Part shown: one piece after another, positions 26,524 through 37,318 of the stretch
How positions within the stretch are numbered: position 1 is the stretch's first letter
Layout of the letters: every line of letters begins with the position of its first letter
Source: Pseudomonas paracarnis
Lineage (GTDB): Bacteria > Pseudomonadota > Gammaproteobacteria > Pseudomonadales > Pseudomonadaceae
DNA length: 64,000 nucleotides
NCBI RefSeq assembly: GCF_904063055.1
Contig: NZ_CAJFCN010000004.1
Location: 124,001-188,000 of the forward strand
Direction of reading: 5' to 3'
The notes under the pieces: model-generated
Told to the model about the DNA's origin: nothing
What the model saw: only the letters and a program-made list of their open reading frames with translations
The model's database searches: none
Made by a program: the position numbers and the translations under genes

Positions 26524-27453
26524 TCAGAGCCGAATATCCTGGGGGCCGCGGATCAGCGCTTCGATCCGGGTGCCTGTGGCGCGCTCTTCGTTGCTGAAGC
26601 CGTCGTAGTCGGCCAGGTTGGCGAAGCGGATGCCTGTCAATTGTTCGATCGCAATCACACTGCGCTGGTAGGTTCGCAGCGGGCCGAATACCAGGTCGAG
26701 TTGGCCCAGCTCGCGGCTTTGGTCGATCATGTAGGCGCTGGCGGACGGCTTGCCCTCGTCGCTGAGGTAGGCCACCACTTTCCAGAACGCCTTGGGGATT
26801 TTCACGCCACGGTAAAGTCGGTCGTCATCGGCGAACACTGGTCCGGTAAATACCGTGGCCCGGGCTTTCCAGCGCTGGGTGTTGTCGAGGATGTAGTCTT
26901 CGAGTTCCAGCCAGGTCTTCTGGTTGAAGCCGCTCATCTGTGGCGAGCAGTTGGTGAAGTGAAAGGTGTCGAAGTTGGCGGTGTTCGCCTCGTCGCCCCA
27001 ATTGGGATCCTGGCGCCGTACCAGGTGGCCGCGGTCCAGGCCATTGCCGGCATAGAGCTCTTCACCTACCTGCGCCTCCAGGGGTAGGCGACCATCGTAG
27101 GCCCAGGTGTCGTTGCTGCGGGTGATGTCTACATGCTTGGCGCCGTCGATATTCACCCCCACGTACAGCGCCAGTCGTCGAGAGCGCGACAGGGTGATGG
27201 AGAAATGCGTGTAGTCCAGACGCTTGGGTTGCACGTCGCCTGCCAGTGGCTGGTCAACCGTGGGCCATGGCACCACGAAGTCGCTGAGGAAGTCGTCGGC
27301 ATAGCCCGCGCGGTTTGTGAGGTCCTTGGCTGCTGTGACACGCGGCGTCGCGGCTCTGGCTTCCAGCAGGCTGGGGCTGGCTGCGATCAATGGGCGCAGG
27401 TCGGCGAGCCTTGGGCGATGGGAAAGGTCAATGTTAGCTGTGCGGGCAGGCAT
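26524..27453 (-). CDS. DNA/RNA non-specific endonuclease (NucA/NUC1 type)
   Basis: 309 residues from ATG 27453, which has AAGGAA 8 nt upstream; ATG 27459 is a close alternative. The beta-beta-alpha-metal motif LDRGHLVRR has its catalytic histidine at residue 143, with the metal-binding asparagine in FTNCSPQMSGFNQKTWLELE. No signal peptide is visible, unlike most family members, so export by another route or intracellular use must be considered. It diverges from the protealysin gene. Confidence 0.88.
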   Translation of the reverse strand: MPARTANIDLSHRPRLADLRPLIAASPSLLEARAATPRVTAAKDLTNRAGYADDFLSDFVVPWPTVDQPLAGDVQPKRLDYTHFSITLSRSRRLALYVGVNIDGAKHVDITRSNDTWAYDGRLPLEAQVGEELYAGNGLDRGHLVRRQDPNWGDEANTANFDTFHFTNCSPQMSGFNQKTWLELEDYILDNTQRWKARATVFTGPVFADDDRLYRGVKIPKAFWKVVAYLSDEGKPSASAYMIDQSRELGQLDLVFGPLRTYQRSVIAIEQLTGIRFANLADYDGFSNEERATGTRIEALIRGPQDIRL

Positions 27454-27589
27454 GGGCATGTTCCTTATGGGCCTCGGATAAACACCACTGAAACACAAAC
27501 TCATGACAATTTGGCCCAGGTGGCGAACTCAGGACTATCCTGAAAACCGTTACCCGGACGTTCATCACACGCCAAAAAGGAGCCAGCTC

Positions 27590-28651
27590 ATGTGTGTTCG
27601 CCAACTGCGCAACCCGATTTTTTGCCTGATCCCGCCGTACATGCTCGACCAGATCGCCCGCCACGGGGACAAAGCCCAACGGGAGGTCGCATTACGCACG
27701 CGCGCCAAAGACAGCACGTTCCGCTCGTTGCGTATGGTCGCGGTACCCGCCAAGGGCCCGGCCCGCATGGCACTGGCCGTGGGCGCCGAGAAGCAACGCT
27801 CGATCTACAGTGCCGAAAACACCGACAGCCTGCCCGGCAAGCTGATTCGCGGCGAAGGGCAGCCCGCCAGTGGCGATGCCGCAGTAGACGAAGCCTATGA
27901 CGGCCTGGGCGCAACCTTCGATTTTTTCGACCAGGTCTTCGACCGCAACTCCATCGACGATGCGGGCATGGCGCTGGACGCCACGGTGCACTTCGGCCAG
28001 GACTACAACAATGCGTTCTGGAATTCGACCCAGATGGTGTTCGGCGATGGCGACCAGCAGCTGTTCAACCGCTTCACCGTGGCACTCGACGTCATTGGCC
28101 ATGAGTTGGCCCATGGCGTGACCGAGGATGAAGCCAAGCTGATGTATTTTAATCAATCCGGTGCGCTGAACGAGTCGCTGTCGGATGTGTTTGGTTCGCT
28201 GATCAAGCAGTACGCGCTGAAGCAAAAGGCCGAGGACGCCGACTGGTTGATCGGCAAGGGGCTGTTTACCAAAAAGATCAAGGGCACGGCGCTGCGCTCG
28301 ATGAAGGCGCCAGGCACTGCGTTTGATGACAAGCTGCTGGGCAAAGACCCGCAGCCTGGGCACATGGATGATTTTGTGCACACTTACGAGGACAATGGTG
28401 GCGTGCATATCAATTCTGGCATTCCCAACCACGCGTTCTATCAGGTGGCCACCCGGATTGGCGGGTTCGCCTGGGAGCGTGCCGGGCGTATCTGGTATGA
28501 CGCACTGCGCGATTCGCGGTTGCGGCCCAATTCCGGGTTTTTGCGTTTTGCACGTATCACGCACGATATTGCCGGCCAGCTTTATGGTGTGAACAAAGCT
28601 GAGCAGAAGGCAGTCAAGGAAGGCTGGAAAGCGGTGGGCATAAACGTTTGA
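27590..28651 (+). CDS. Protealysin-like M4 metalloprotease
   Basis: 353 residues. The catalytic zinc site HELAH is at 171-175 with the third ligand E195 in NESLSD, and the second half has NGGVHINSGIPNHAFY. The short N-terminal propeptide contains CLIPPYMLDQIA, the mark of protealysin-like proteases. No Sec signal peptide is seen, again as in protealysin. AAAAAGGAG lies 7 nt before the ATG. The inhibitor gene follows after 29 nt. Confidence 0.9.
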   Translation: MCVRQLRNPIFCLIPPYMLDQIARHGDKAQREVALRTRAKDSTFRSLRMVAVPAKGPARMALAVGAEKQRSIYSAENTDSLPGKLIRGEGQPASGDAAVDEAYDGLGATFDFFDQVFDRNSIDDAGMALDATVHFGQDYNNAFWNSTQMVFGDGDQQLFNRFTVALDVIGHELAHGVTEDEAKLMYFNQSGALNESLSDVFGSLIKQYALKQKAEDADWLIGKGLFTKKIKGTALRSMKAPGTAFDDKLLGKDPQPGHMDDFVHTYEDNGGVHINSGIPNHAFYQVATRIGGFAWERAGRIWYDALRDSRLRPNSGFLRFARITHDIAGQLYGVNKAEQKAVKEGWKAVGINV

Positions 28652-28680
28652 CAAAGCCGCCTGAGCGGCGAGGAAAAACC

Positions 28681-28986
28681 ATGCGAATTTCAATCAAGGA
28701 AAGCGGCGGACCGGCGTTTTTTCCGGGGTTGGCCAAGCCGCGCACGGTAGAGTTGGACGCGCTGCCCGAGCCTGATCAGCAGGAGTTGCGGCAACTGATT
28801 GAAGCGTCGGGTTTTTTCCAGTTGCCGCAAAGCACCGATCCCGAGCCTGGCAACCCAGGCCGGGTGCATTACACCCTGACAGTTGCGGAAGGCAAGCGCG
28901 AGCACACGGTCTGTGTGCTCGCGCCGGTGAATCCCCCGGCACTGGACGGGTTGGTGCAGTGCGTGCGACGGCATAGTCGGGGCTGA
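28681..28986 (+). CDS. Emfourin-type protealysin inhibitor
   Basis: 101 residues beginning MRISIKESGGPAFFPGLA, with the single-domain compact pattern of emfourin (M4in), the slow-tight inhibitor encoded beside protealysin in Serratia. GAGGAAA lies 6 nt before the ATG. Its position directly downstream of the protease supports pairing: it would keep the enzyme inactive in the cytoplasm. Confidence 0.75.
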   Translation: MRISIKESGGPAFFPGLAKPRTVELDALPEPDQQELRQLIEASGFFQLPQSTDPEPGNPGRVHYTLTVAEGKREHTVCVLAPVNPPALDGLVQCVRRHSRG

Positions 28987-29000
28987 CTTGGGCCTATTGG

Positions 29001-30122
29001 CTAGATGAGCTCAGCAAGATCCGATGGGCTGAAGGCTTTCAGGCTGGAGGTCTCTCCCGTGCGAATTTTGCTGGCCCACTGTGGGTCGCTCAGTAATGCG
29101 CGGCCAACGGCGATGAGGTCAAATTCTTCGCGTTCAAGCCTGTGCACTAGATTATCCAGGCTGGCGGGTTGAGAGCTTTCGCCTCCGAAGGCGGCAAGAA
29201 AGTCCCCGGACAGGCCGACCGAGCCCACGCTGATGGTCGCCGCGTCGGTGAGTTTCTTGGCCCAGCCGGCGAAGTTCAGCCCCTGCTCGCCATCCAGTTC
29301 GGGAAATTCGGCTTCCCAGAAACGCCGTTGTGAGCAATGCAGGATATCGACACCCGCTTCCACCAACGGCACCAGCCAGTCCGACATGGCGTTCGGCGTG
29401 GTCACCAGGCGCGCGCTGTAATCCTGCTGCTTCCACTGGCTCACCCGCAATATCACGGGGAACGCCGGGCCTACTGCTGCACGTATCGCCTTGACCACCT
29501 CTGCGGCGAAACGCGAGCGCTCCTTGATGGATGCGCCATTGAACTGGTCGGGACGCTGATTGGTGCCTTCCCAGAAGAACTGATCGAGTAAGTAACCGTG
29601 TGCACCGTGTATTTCAACGGTATCAAACCCTAACCGTTTGGAGTCGGCAGCCGCCTTGGCGTAAGCCGCAATCGTATCGGCGATGGCTTCATCACTCATC
29701 GCGTCACCGCGTGGCGTACTGGGTGCGGCGAGGCCGGAAGGGCCTTCGATACCTGTCTCGGGCGCCCAATCGTTGAAGGGATTGCCCACCGATCCGACAT
29801 GCCAGATTTGCGGCCCCATTTTGCCGCCTGCCGCATGCACGCCGTCGATGACCTGTTTCCAGCCCGCCAATGCCTGGTCTCCATGGAACAGCGGGACGCC
29901 GGGGTCGTTACGTGCGCCGGGGCGATCAATGGCGGTGCCTTCTGAGAGAATCAGCCCGACGTCGTGTTCGGCACGTCGGCGATAATAGGCGGCGACGTTT
30001 TCTTCTGGTACACCGGTGGGGGAAAACGAACGGGTCATGGGTGCCATGACGATGCGATTTTTCAGGGCCAGGGATTTCAGCGCAAATGGCTGAAACAAAG
30101 CATCCAGATTCGTAACACTCAT
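29001..30122 (-). CDS. Old-yellow-enzyme family ene-reductase
   Basis: 373 residues forming an FMN-binding TIM barrel. Visible are LKNRIVMAPMTR, the substrate-binding histidines in VEIHGAHGYLLDQF and the phosphate-binding end DLIAVGRALLSDP. It should reduce activated C=C bonds with NAD(P)H. I chose 30122; ATG 30137 is also possible. It diverges from an HxlR regulator that most likely controls it in response to electrophiles. Confidence 0.88.
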   Translation of the reverse strand: MSVTNLDALFQPFALKSLALKNRIVMAPMTRSFSPTGVPEENVAAYYRRRAEHDVGLILSEGTAIDRPGARNDPGVPLFHGDQALAGWKQVIDGVHAAGGKMGPQIWHVGSVGNPFNDWAPETGIEGPSGLAAPSTPRGDAMSDEAIADTIAAYAKAAADSKRLGFDTVEIHGAHGYLLDQFFWEGTNQRPDQFNGASIKERSRFAAEVVKAIRAAVGPAFPVILRVSQWKQQDYSARLVTTPNAMSDWLVPLVEAGVDILHCSQRRFWEAEFPELDGEQGLNFAGWAKKLTDAATISVGSVGLSGDFLAAFGGESSQPASLDNLVHRLEREEFDLIAVGRALLSDPQWASKIRTGETSSLKAFSPSDLAELI

Positions 30123-30221
30123 TGCCAGAGACTCCATTTGAAATGAGTCTTGATAGTATATTGTGTATACCTAATATCAATTAGGCACTTTAAAGCTATC
30201 AGGTATCCCAGAGGAAACCAC
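30123..30221. promoter_or_regulatory. Shared control region of ene-reductase and HxlR genes
   Basis: AT-rich 99-nt spacer between divergent genes. It contains GTGTATAC and TTGATAGTATATTG, near-palindromic sequences of the kind that HxlR dimers bind, placed where both promoters should lie. The exact operator is not determined. Confidence 0.5.
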
Positions 30222-30623
30222 ATGCTCGATCATGACCCGGCGCTGACTCAAGACGGTACCGTGCCCAAGGTATTCAAAGCCGATTGCTCCAGCCGATTAT
30301 TGCTTGATCAGATCACCGACAAGTGGTCGGTGCTGATACTGGGCTCTTTGTGCGAAAAACCGTTGCGCTTCAATGAAATCAGGCGTCGCCTGGACGGCAT
30401 CACGCAAAAAGCTCTGACCCAGAGCCTGCGCCGTCTTGAGCGCAGTGGCATTCTGGCGCGCCGGGTCATCGCGTCTTCGCAGGTGGCGGTGGAGTACAGC
30501 ATTACGCCGCTGGGGGGGACGCTGGAAGAGCCGTTTAAGGCGCTTTACGCCTGGACGCTCAGCCATTCGGAAGCGGTGCTGCAGGCGCAGGCGGCGTTCG
30601 ATGCGCGCACCGACGATGCCTAG
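30222..30623 (+). CDS. HxlR-family transcriptional regulator
   Basis: 133 residues with the winged helix-turn-helix pattern of HxlR: KWSVLILGSLCEKPLRFNEI, then GITQKALTQSLRRLERSGIL and the wing YSITPLGGTL. A single conserved Cys lies before the DNA-binding domain (KADCSS), as in thiol-sensing members such as YodB. GAGGAAACC precedes the ATG. It probably represses the divergent ene-reductase gene. Confidence 0.85.
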   Translation: MLDHDPALTQDGTVPKVFKADCSSRLLLDQITDKWSVLILGSLCEKPLRFNEIRRRLDGITQKALTQSLRRLERSGILARRVIASSQVAVEYSITPLGGTLEEPFKALYAWTLSHSEAVLQAQAAFDARTDDA

Positions 30624-30634
30624 CCGTTGCAGCT

Positions 30635-32029
30635 TTACTTGCGATCCAGCCACACCGTCTGCGCATTGCAGAACTCGCGCACGCCGAAGTGCGACAGCTC
30701 GCGGCCGAACCCGCTTTTCTTCACGCCGCCAAACGCCACCCGCGGGTCTGAGACGCTGAACGCGTTGACAAAGACCCCGCCGGTTTCCAACTGATCGGCA
30801 ATAGCCCGCGCCTTTGCCGAGTCGCTGGTGAAGATGCTCGCGGTCAGGCCAAACTCGCTGTCATTGGCCAGCGCCACGGCGTGCTCGGCGTCGCGGGCGG
30901 TGATGATCGAGGCCACGGGGCCGAACAGTTCCTGTTTGAACGACGTCATTTGGTCGGTAACGTCGGCCAGTACGGTCGGTTCGTAGTAATTGCCCGCGCC
31001 CGCGACTTTATGGCCACCCAACAGCAGCGTGGCGCCTTCTTCCAGGGTCGCCTGGACCTGGCCGTGCAGTTCGTCACGCAGATCAAAACGCGCCATAGGG
31101 CCGATATAGGTGGCGGTCGAGGTGGGTTCCCCCATTACCAGAGCGCGGCTGGCTTCGAGGAATTTGGCGGTGAAGGCTTCAACCACGCCCGCTTCGATGA
31201 TCAAGCGCTTGGCGGCGGCGCAGACTTGGCCGCTGTTCTGGAAGCGGCCGATGACGGCGGCTTGTACGGCGGCGTCGAGGTCAGCGTCGTTGAGCACGAT
31301 AAAGGGGTCGGAGCCGCCCAGTTCCAGCACGCATTTCTTCAACGCGGCCCCGGCCTGTGAGCCGATGGCGATGCCGGCGCGCACGCTGCCGGTGAGCGTC
31401 ACGGCGGCGATGCGTGGGTCGGCGATGGCGGTGGACACGCCGTCCTGGGTTACGTTGATGACTTCAAACACGCCTTCGGCAAAACCGGCTTTGCGCAACG
31501 CTTGCTGGATCAGGTAGGCGCTGCCCATTACGTTGGGCGCATGTTTGAGCACGTAGGTGTTGCCGGCAAGCAGGGTCGGCACCGCGCCGCGCAGCACTTG
31601 CCATACCGGGAAGTTCCACGGCATTACCGCGAGGATCGGGCCCAGTGGGCGGTATTCGATCCGGGCGCTGCCGTTGTCCACCAGGGTGGGCTCCGGGGCG
31701 AGCATGGCCGGGCCGTGGGCGGCGTACCATTCGCTCAGTTGCGCGCACTTTTCGATTTCGGCACGGGCCTGGGCGATGGGTTTGCCCATTTCAAGGGTGA
31801 TCATTTGCGCCATGTCTTCAGCTTGCTCACGCAGGGCGGCAGCCAGGGCCAGCAGGTATTCGGCGCGCTGGCTCACAGGCGTGCGGCGCCAGGTGCGGAA
31901 GGCATCGGTCGAGCGGGCGAGGGCGGCGTTCAGCTGTTCTGCGCTTTCATAGGGGTAGCTGCGGACTGTTTCGCCGTTGGCGGGGTTGATCGACAGGGCG
32001 TGGGTCTGGTGGGAGATAGCATTGTTCAT
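30635..32029 (-). CDS. sad: Succinate-semialdehyde dehydrogenase (Sad/YneI type)
   Basis: 464 residues of the aldehyde dehydrogenase superfamily. Catalytic Cys270 is in NSGQVCAAAKR and Glu236 in ELGGSDPF, with the cofactor-binding MPWNFPVWQ. The length and sequence fit the E. coli Sad group, which oxidises succinate semialdehyde in GABA and putrescine breakdown. The divergent LysR gene matches the ptrR-sad arrangement of E. coli. Confidence 0.85.
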   Translation of the reverse strand: MNNAISHQTHALSINPANGETVRSYPYESAEQLNAALARSTDAFRTWRRTPVSQRAEYLLALAAALREQAEDMAQMITLEMGKPIAQARAEIEKCAQLSEWYAAHGPAMLAPEPTLVDNGSARIEYRPLGPILAVMPWNFPVWQVLRGAVPTLLAGNTYVLKHAPNVMGSAYLIQQALRKAGFAEGVFEVINVTQDGVSTAIADPRIAAVTLTGSVRAGIAIGSQAGAALKKCVLELGGSDPFIVLNDADLDAAVQAAVIGRFQNSGQVCAAAKRLIIEAGVVEAFTAKFLEASRALVMGEPTSTATYIGPMARFDLRDELHGQVQATLEEGATLLLGGHKVAGAGNYYEPTVLADVTDQMTSFKQELFGPVASIITARDAEHAVALANDSEFGLTASIFTSDSAKARAIADQLETGGVFVNAFSVSDPRVAFGGVKKSGFGRELSHFGVREFCNAQTVWLDRK

Positions 32030-32143
32030 GGCACCGTCCGGCTGAATGAGTGGAATGGGGCCAGCGTACGGGGCTGTATGTTTTCTGGAAACTGAATAAT
32101 ATTAAGCAATATATTCTCATTACGAGAATGTTTGGCCTAAGCT

Positions 32144-32262
32144 CGTCCCCACGCTCTGCGTGGGAATGCATCCTTTGACGCTCCGCGTCAACGAGCTGTG
32201 AGCCAACGATCGGACGCGGAGCGTCCGAGGCAGCGTTCCCCCGCAGAGCGTGGGAACGATCA
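32144..32262. repeat. Large compound palindrome, CCCACGCTCTGCGTGGGAA family
   Basis: A hairpin CCCACGCTCTGCGTGGG at the left is mirrored at the right end by GCAGAGCGTGGGAACGATC; the middle has two facing GACGC..GCGTC blocks. A second copy lies at 52254-52365. It sits between sad and the LysR start. Confidence 0.8.
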
Positions 32263-32283
32263 TGTACATGATTGGAGAATGAT

Positions 32284-33156
32284 TTGGATCTTGTGCAACT
32301 GGAAATCTTCAAGGCCGTTGCCGAGCAAGGCAGCATCAGCGCCGCCGCGCAGTTGATTCATCGCGTGCCATCGAACCTCACCACGCGCATCAAACAACTG
32401 GAGCAGGACCTGGGCGTGGAGTTGTTTATCCGCGAGAAAAGCCGCTTGCGCCTGTCGCCGGCCGGGTGGAATTTCCTTGGCTATACGCGGCGCATTCTCG
32501 ACCTTGTGCAAGAAGCCCGTGCGACGGTGGCGGGGGAGGAGCCCCAAGGCGCCTTTGCCCTGGGCTCGCTGGAGAGCACGGCGGCCGTGCGTATACCTGC
32601 GTTACTGGCGGCGTATAACCAGCAATACACCAAGGTCGAGCTAGACCTGAGCACGGGTCCCTCGGGCACCATGATCGAAGGTGTGCTGTCGGGCCGGCTG
32701 ACGGCGGCCTTTGTCGATGGGCCGGTGCTGCATTCCACGCTAGAGGGTGTGGCGGTGTTCGAGGAAGAGATGGTGGTGATTGCGCCACTGCATCACGCGC
32801 CGATCACCCGCGGCCAGGATGTGAATGGCGAGAACATCTATACGTTTCGCTCCAACTGCTCTTACCGGCATCACTTCGAACGCTGGTTCTCACAGGATGG
32901 CGCGGTGCCGGGCAGGATCTTCGAGATCGAGTCGTACCACGGCATGTTGGCCTGTGTCAGCGCCGGGGCCGGGCTGGCGCTGATGCCACGCAGCATGCTG
33001 GAGAGTATGCCGGGGTGTGCGGCGGTGAGTGTGTGGCCGCTGCCCGACACATTCCGTATCTTGAATACCTGGCTGATCTGGCGGCGGGGCACGGTGTCAC
33101 AAAGCTTGAACAGCTTCGTAAAACTGCTGGAAGAACGCAATCTGCCAGCATCCTAG
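32284..33156 (+). CDS. ptrR: LysR-family regulator, PtrR-like
   Basis: 290 residues. The N-terminal helix-turn-helix ([20 protein letters not shown]) is followed by a periplasmic-binding-like effector domain. The start is a TTG at 32284 with GGAG 6 nt upstream; the first residues DLVQLEIF fit the family. Its position divergent from sad suggests a PtrR-type role in putrescine/succinate semialdehyde control. Confidence 0.8.
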   Translation: MDLVQLEIFKAVAEQGSISAAAQLIHRVPSNLTTRIKQLEQDLGVELFIREKSRLRLSPAGWNFLGYTRRILDLVQEARATVAGEEPQGAFALGSLESTAAVRIPALLAAYNQQYTKVELDLSTGPSGTMIEGVLSGRLTAAFVDGPVLHSTLEGVAVFEEEMVVIAPLHHAPITRGQDVNGENIYTFRSNCSYRHHFERWFSQDGAVPGRIFEIESYHGMLACVSAGAGLALMPRSMLESMPGCAAVSVWPLPDTFRILNTWLIWRRGTVSQSLNSFVKLLEERNLPAS

Positions 33157-33163
33157 ATCAAAT

Positions 33164-33252
33164 GTGGGAACTGGCTTGCCTGCGATAGCGGTGTGTCAGT
33201 TAATGAATCTTTAACTGAACCGCCTCTATCGCAGGCAAGCCAGCTCCCACAG
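33164..33252. repeat. REP doublet
   Basis: GTGGGAACTGGCTTGCCTGC at 33165 faces GCAGGCAAGCCAGCTCCCAC ending near 33250. Located between convergent genes. Confidence 0.85.
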
Positions 33253-33262
33253 GTGTCGTACA

Positions 33263-33472
33263 TCAGCCGCCGAACTGCAGGGTGCCCATGGCCAGTTTGG
33301 CCATGATTGCCGTCGCGCCCAGTTGTACCAGCCATAACGCCAACCCACCGAGGAATACTCCCAGCGCAACCTGCAACACCAGGCTCTTCTGGCGCTTGGC
33401 TTGCGGTGCGCGTGGGGCGTAGTCGTGCAGTTCGTCGCGGTCGGCGCGCAGGTCCAGGTCATCGTTTCTCAT
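33263..33472 (-). CDS. Small single-pass membrane protein, DUF2970-like
   Basis: 69 residues. A polar N-terminus rich in Asp/Arg is followed by one hydrophobic segment (SLVLQVALGVFLGGLALWLV) and a short tail. The pattern is that of a widespread small Pseudomonas membrane protein of unknown role. The ribosome site is weak; the ATG at 33472 is the most reasonable start. It lies directly after tyrB's terminator. Confidence 0.6.
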   Translation of the reverse strand: MRNDDLDLRADRDELHDYAPRAPQAKRQKSLVLQVALGVFLGGLALWLVQLGATAIMAKLAMGTLQFGG

Positions 33473-33526
33473 TAGGGTTCTCGCAGCAAAGAGGCAGTCG
33501 GCGTTCAGTCTAGTGTGTTCGCCAAT

Positions 33527-33556
33527 AAAAAGGGGGAAGCCAGTGGCTTCCCCCTT
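33527..33556 (-). terminator. Rho-independent terminator of tyrB
   Basis: AAGGGGGAAGCC and GGCTTCCCCCTT form a 12-bp stem with a 3-nt loop; on the minus strand it ends in a T run. It lies 22 nt past the tyrB stop. Confidence 0.85.
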
Positions 33557-33578
33557 CGTCTTACGTTTGCCGGCTTGC

Positions 33579-34775
33579 TTACAGCACCTCGACAATCGCC
33601 TTGGTCACGGCACCAATGTTCGATTGGTTCAGCGCCGCTACGCAGATACGGCCGGTATCCAGTGCGTAGATACCAAACTCGCTGCGCAGACGGGTGACTT
33701 GCTCAACGCTCAAACCGGAGTAGGAGAACATCCCGCGCTGGCGGCCAACGAAGCTGAAGTCGTGACCTGGCGCGGCCTTGGCCAGTTCGGCGACCATCTG
33801 CTCGCGCATACCGCGGATGCGCAGGCGCATCTCGGCCAGTTCGGCTTCCCACTGGGCACGCAGTTCCGGATTGTTGAGTACCGCGGCGACGATGGCTGCG
33901 CCGTGGGTCGGCGGGTTGGAGTAGTTGGTGCGAATCACACGCTTGACCTGGGACAGGATGCGCGCGCTTTCTTCTTTGGAGTCGCTGACGATCGACAGCG
34001 CGCCTACGCGTTCGCCATACAGCGAGAACGATTTGGAGAACGAGCTGGACACAAAGAAGGTCAAGCCTGATTCCGCGAACAAGCGCACCGCGGCGGCGTC
34101 TTCGTGGATGCCGTCGCCGAAGCCCTGGTAGGCCATGTCGAGGAACGGCACCAGGTTCTTGGCCTTGACCACGTCCAGCACGTTTTGCCAGTCGGCCGGG
34201 CTGAGGTCGACGCCGGTCGGGTTATGGCAGCAGGCGTGCAGCACCACGATGGACTGTGGCGGCAGGGCGTTGAGGTCTTCGAGCAGGCCGGCACGGTTCA
34301 CGTCGTGGGTGGCGGCGTCGTAGTAGCGGTAGGTCTGCACCGGGAAACCGGCTTTTTCAAACAGCGCCTGGTGGTTTTCCCAGCTTGGGTCGCTGATGGC
34401 GACGACGGCGTTGGGCAGCAATTGCTTGAGGAAGTCGGCGCCGATTTTCAGCGCGCCTGTGCCGCCCACGGCCTGGGCGGTAATCACACGGCCGGCGCTC
34501 AACAGCGGCGACTCAGCGCCAAACAGCAGCTTTTGCACGGCCTGGTCGTACGCCACGATGCCGTCGATTGGCAAGTAGCCACGGGCGGCATGTTGCGCCA
34601 CACGAATAGCTTCCGCTTCGGCAACGGCACGCAAGAGTGGAATCTTCCCCTCCTCGTTGCAGTAAACGCCCACGCCAAGGTTCACCTTGGTGGTCCGTGT
34701 GTCGGCGTTGAATGCTTCGTTGAGGCCCAGGATTGGATCGCGTGGTGCCATTTCGACAGCGGAGAACAGGCTCAT
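33579..34775 (-). CDS. tyrB: Aromatic-amino-acid / aspartate aminotransferase
   Basis: 398 residues, fold-type I PLP enzyme. Lys248 in SSSFSKSFSLYGERVG binds the cofactor; CHNPTGVD and the substrate-carboxylate arginine in the C-terminal region are present. It transaminates aromatic 2-oxo acids with glutamate. I chose 34775 (MSLFSAVEMAPRDPI), the usual enzyme start; the frame extends 45 codons further but without similarity. It diverges from uvrB, as in other Pseudomonas. Confidence 0.9.
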   Translation of the reverse strand: MSLFSAVEMAPRDPILGLNEAFNADTRTTKVNLGVGVYCNEEGKIPLLRAVAEAEAIRVAQHAARGYLPIDGIVAYDQAVQKLLFGAESPLLSAGRVITAQAVGGTGALKIGADFLKQLLPNAVVAISDPSWENHQALFEKAGFPVQTYRYYDAATHDVNRAGLLEDLNALPPQSIVVLHACCHNPTGVDLSPADWQNVLDVVKAKNLVPFLDMAYQGFGDGIHEDAAAVRLFAESGLTFFVSSSFSKSFSLYGERVGALSIVSDSKEESARILSQVKRVIRTNYSNPPTHGAAIVAAVLNNPELRAQWEAELAEMRLRIRGMREQMVAELAKAAPGHDFSFVGRQRGMFSYSGLSVEQVTRLRSEFGIYALDTGRICVAALNQSNIGAVTKAIVEVL

Positions 34776-35118
34776 TTTTGCGGCAGCTCTATGGGGGGTA
34801 GGAGGGACGTGTCGCGCTCCAGCCGAATGCACTAGAGCGGTGCACAAACGGGGAGCTAGTATAGAGGCCATCACGGCTGAGAGCGACAACGGAAACGGCT
34901 TTTCGGCCATGTTTTTCGGTTTATTTGCTGACCGTTAGTCTTATTGCAACATTGGCGAGCAAGGTCGTGTAGGACGACGGCCTTGAAACCCGTCACATTT
35001 GACACCACTTCTACAGCTATCATGGTTTTTTCCTGCAACCTGCGATGATTATTCGCGGGTTGCTGAGCTATTTCGTCCCTGGCGGTGTCGAGTCTGGGGT
35101 GACTTCACGAGGTACGTT
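34776..35118. other. tyrB-uvrB intergenic region
   Basis: 343 nt between two divergent core genes. A TTGACA occurs at 34999-35004 but no -10 element at the right spacing is evident, and I see no LexA box of the CTG-N10-CAG type. No gene or repeat is supported. Confidence 0.5.
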
Positions 35119-37134
<2,016 letters not shown>

Positions 37135-37146
37135 TTTGCGTAGATT

Positions 37147-37232
37147 GGGCTGGCTTCATCGCGACCAAGCCCGGCTCCCACATTGATCTGTGAACACGGT
37201 CAATGTGGGAGCTGGCTTGCCTGCGATGGCCG
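37147..37232. repeat. REP pair, inverted orientation
   Basis: GGCTTCATCGCGACCAAGCC near 37151 with CGGCTCCCACATTG, then CAATGTGGGAGCTGGCTTGC near 37200. The left member is diverged. It lies between uvrB and gltX. Confidence 0.75.
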
Positions 37233-37318
37233 CGCCTCGGTTTTCCAGAAATCACCCAGGCTGTTACCATTCGCCCCTTGTTTCAATTTTCAGTTATATC
37301 GCCCATTCGAGACCTGCC

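Noticed and set aside
34776..35118. LexA box for uvrB
   Set aside because: No CTG-N10-CAG palindrome with the usual TATAT core could be found.
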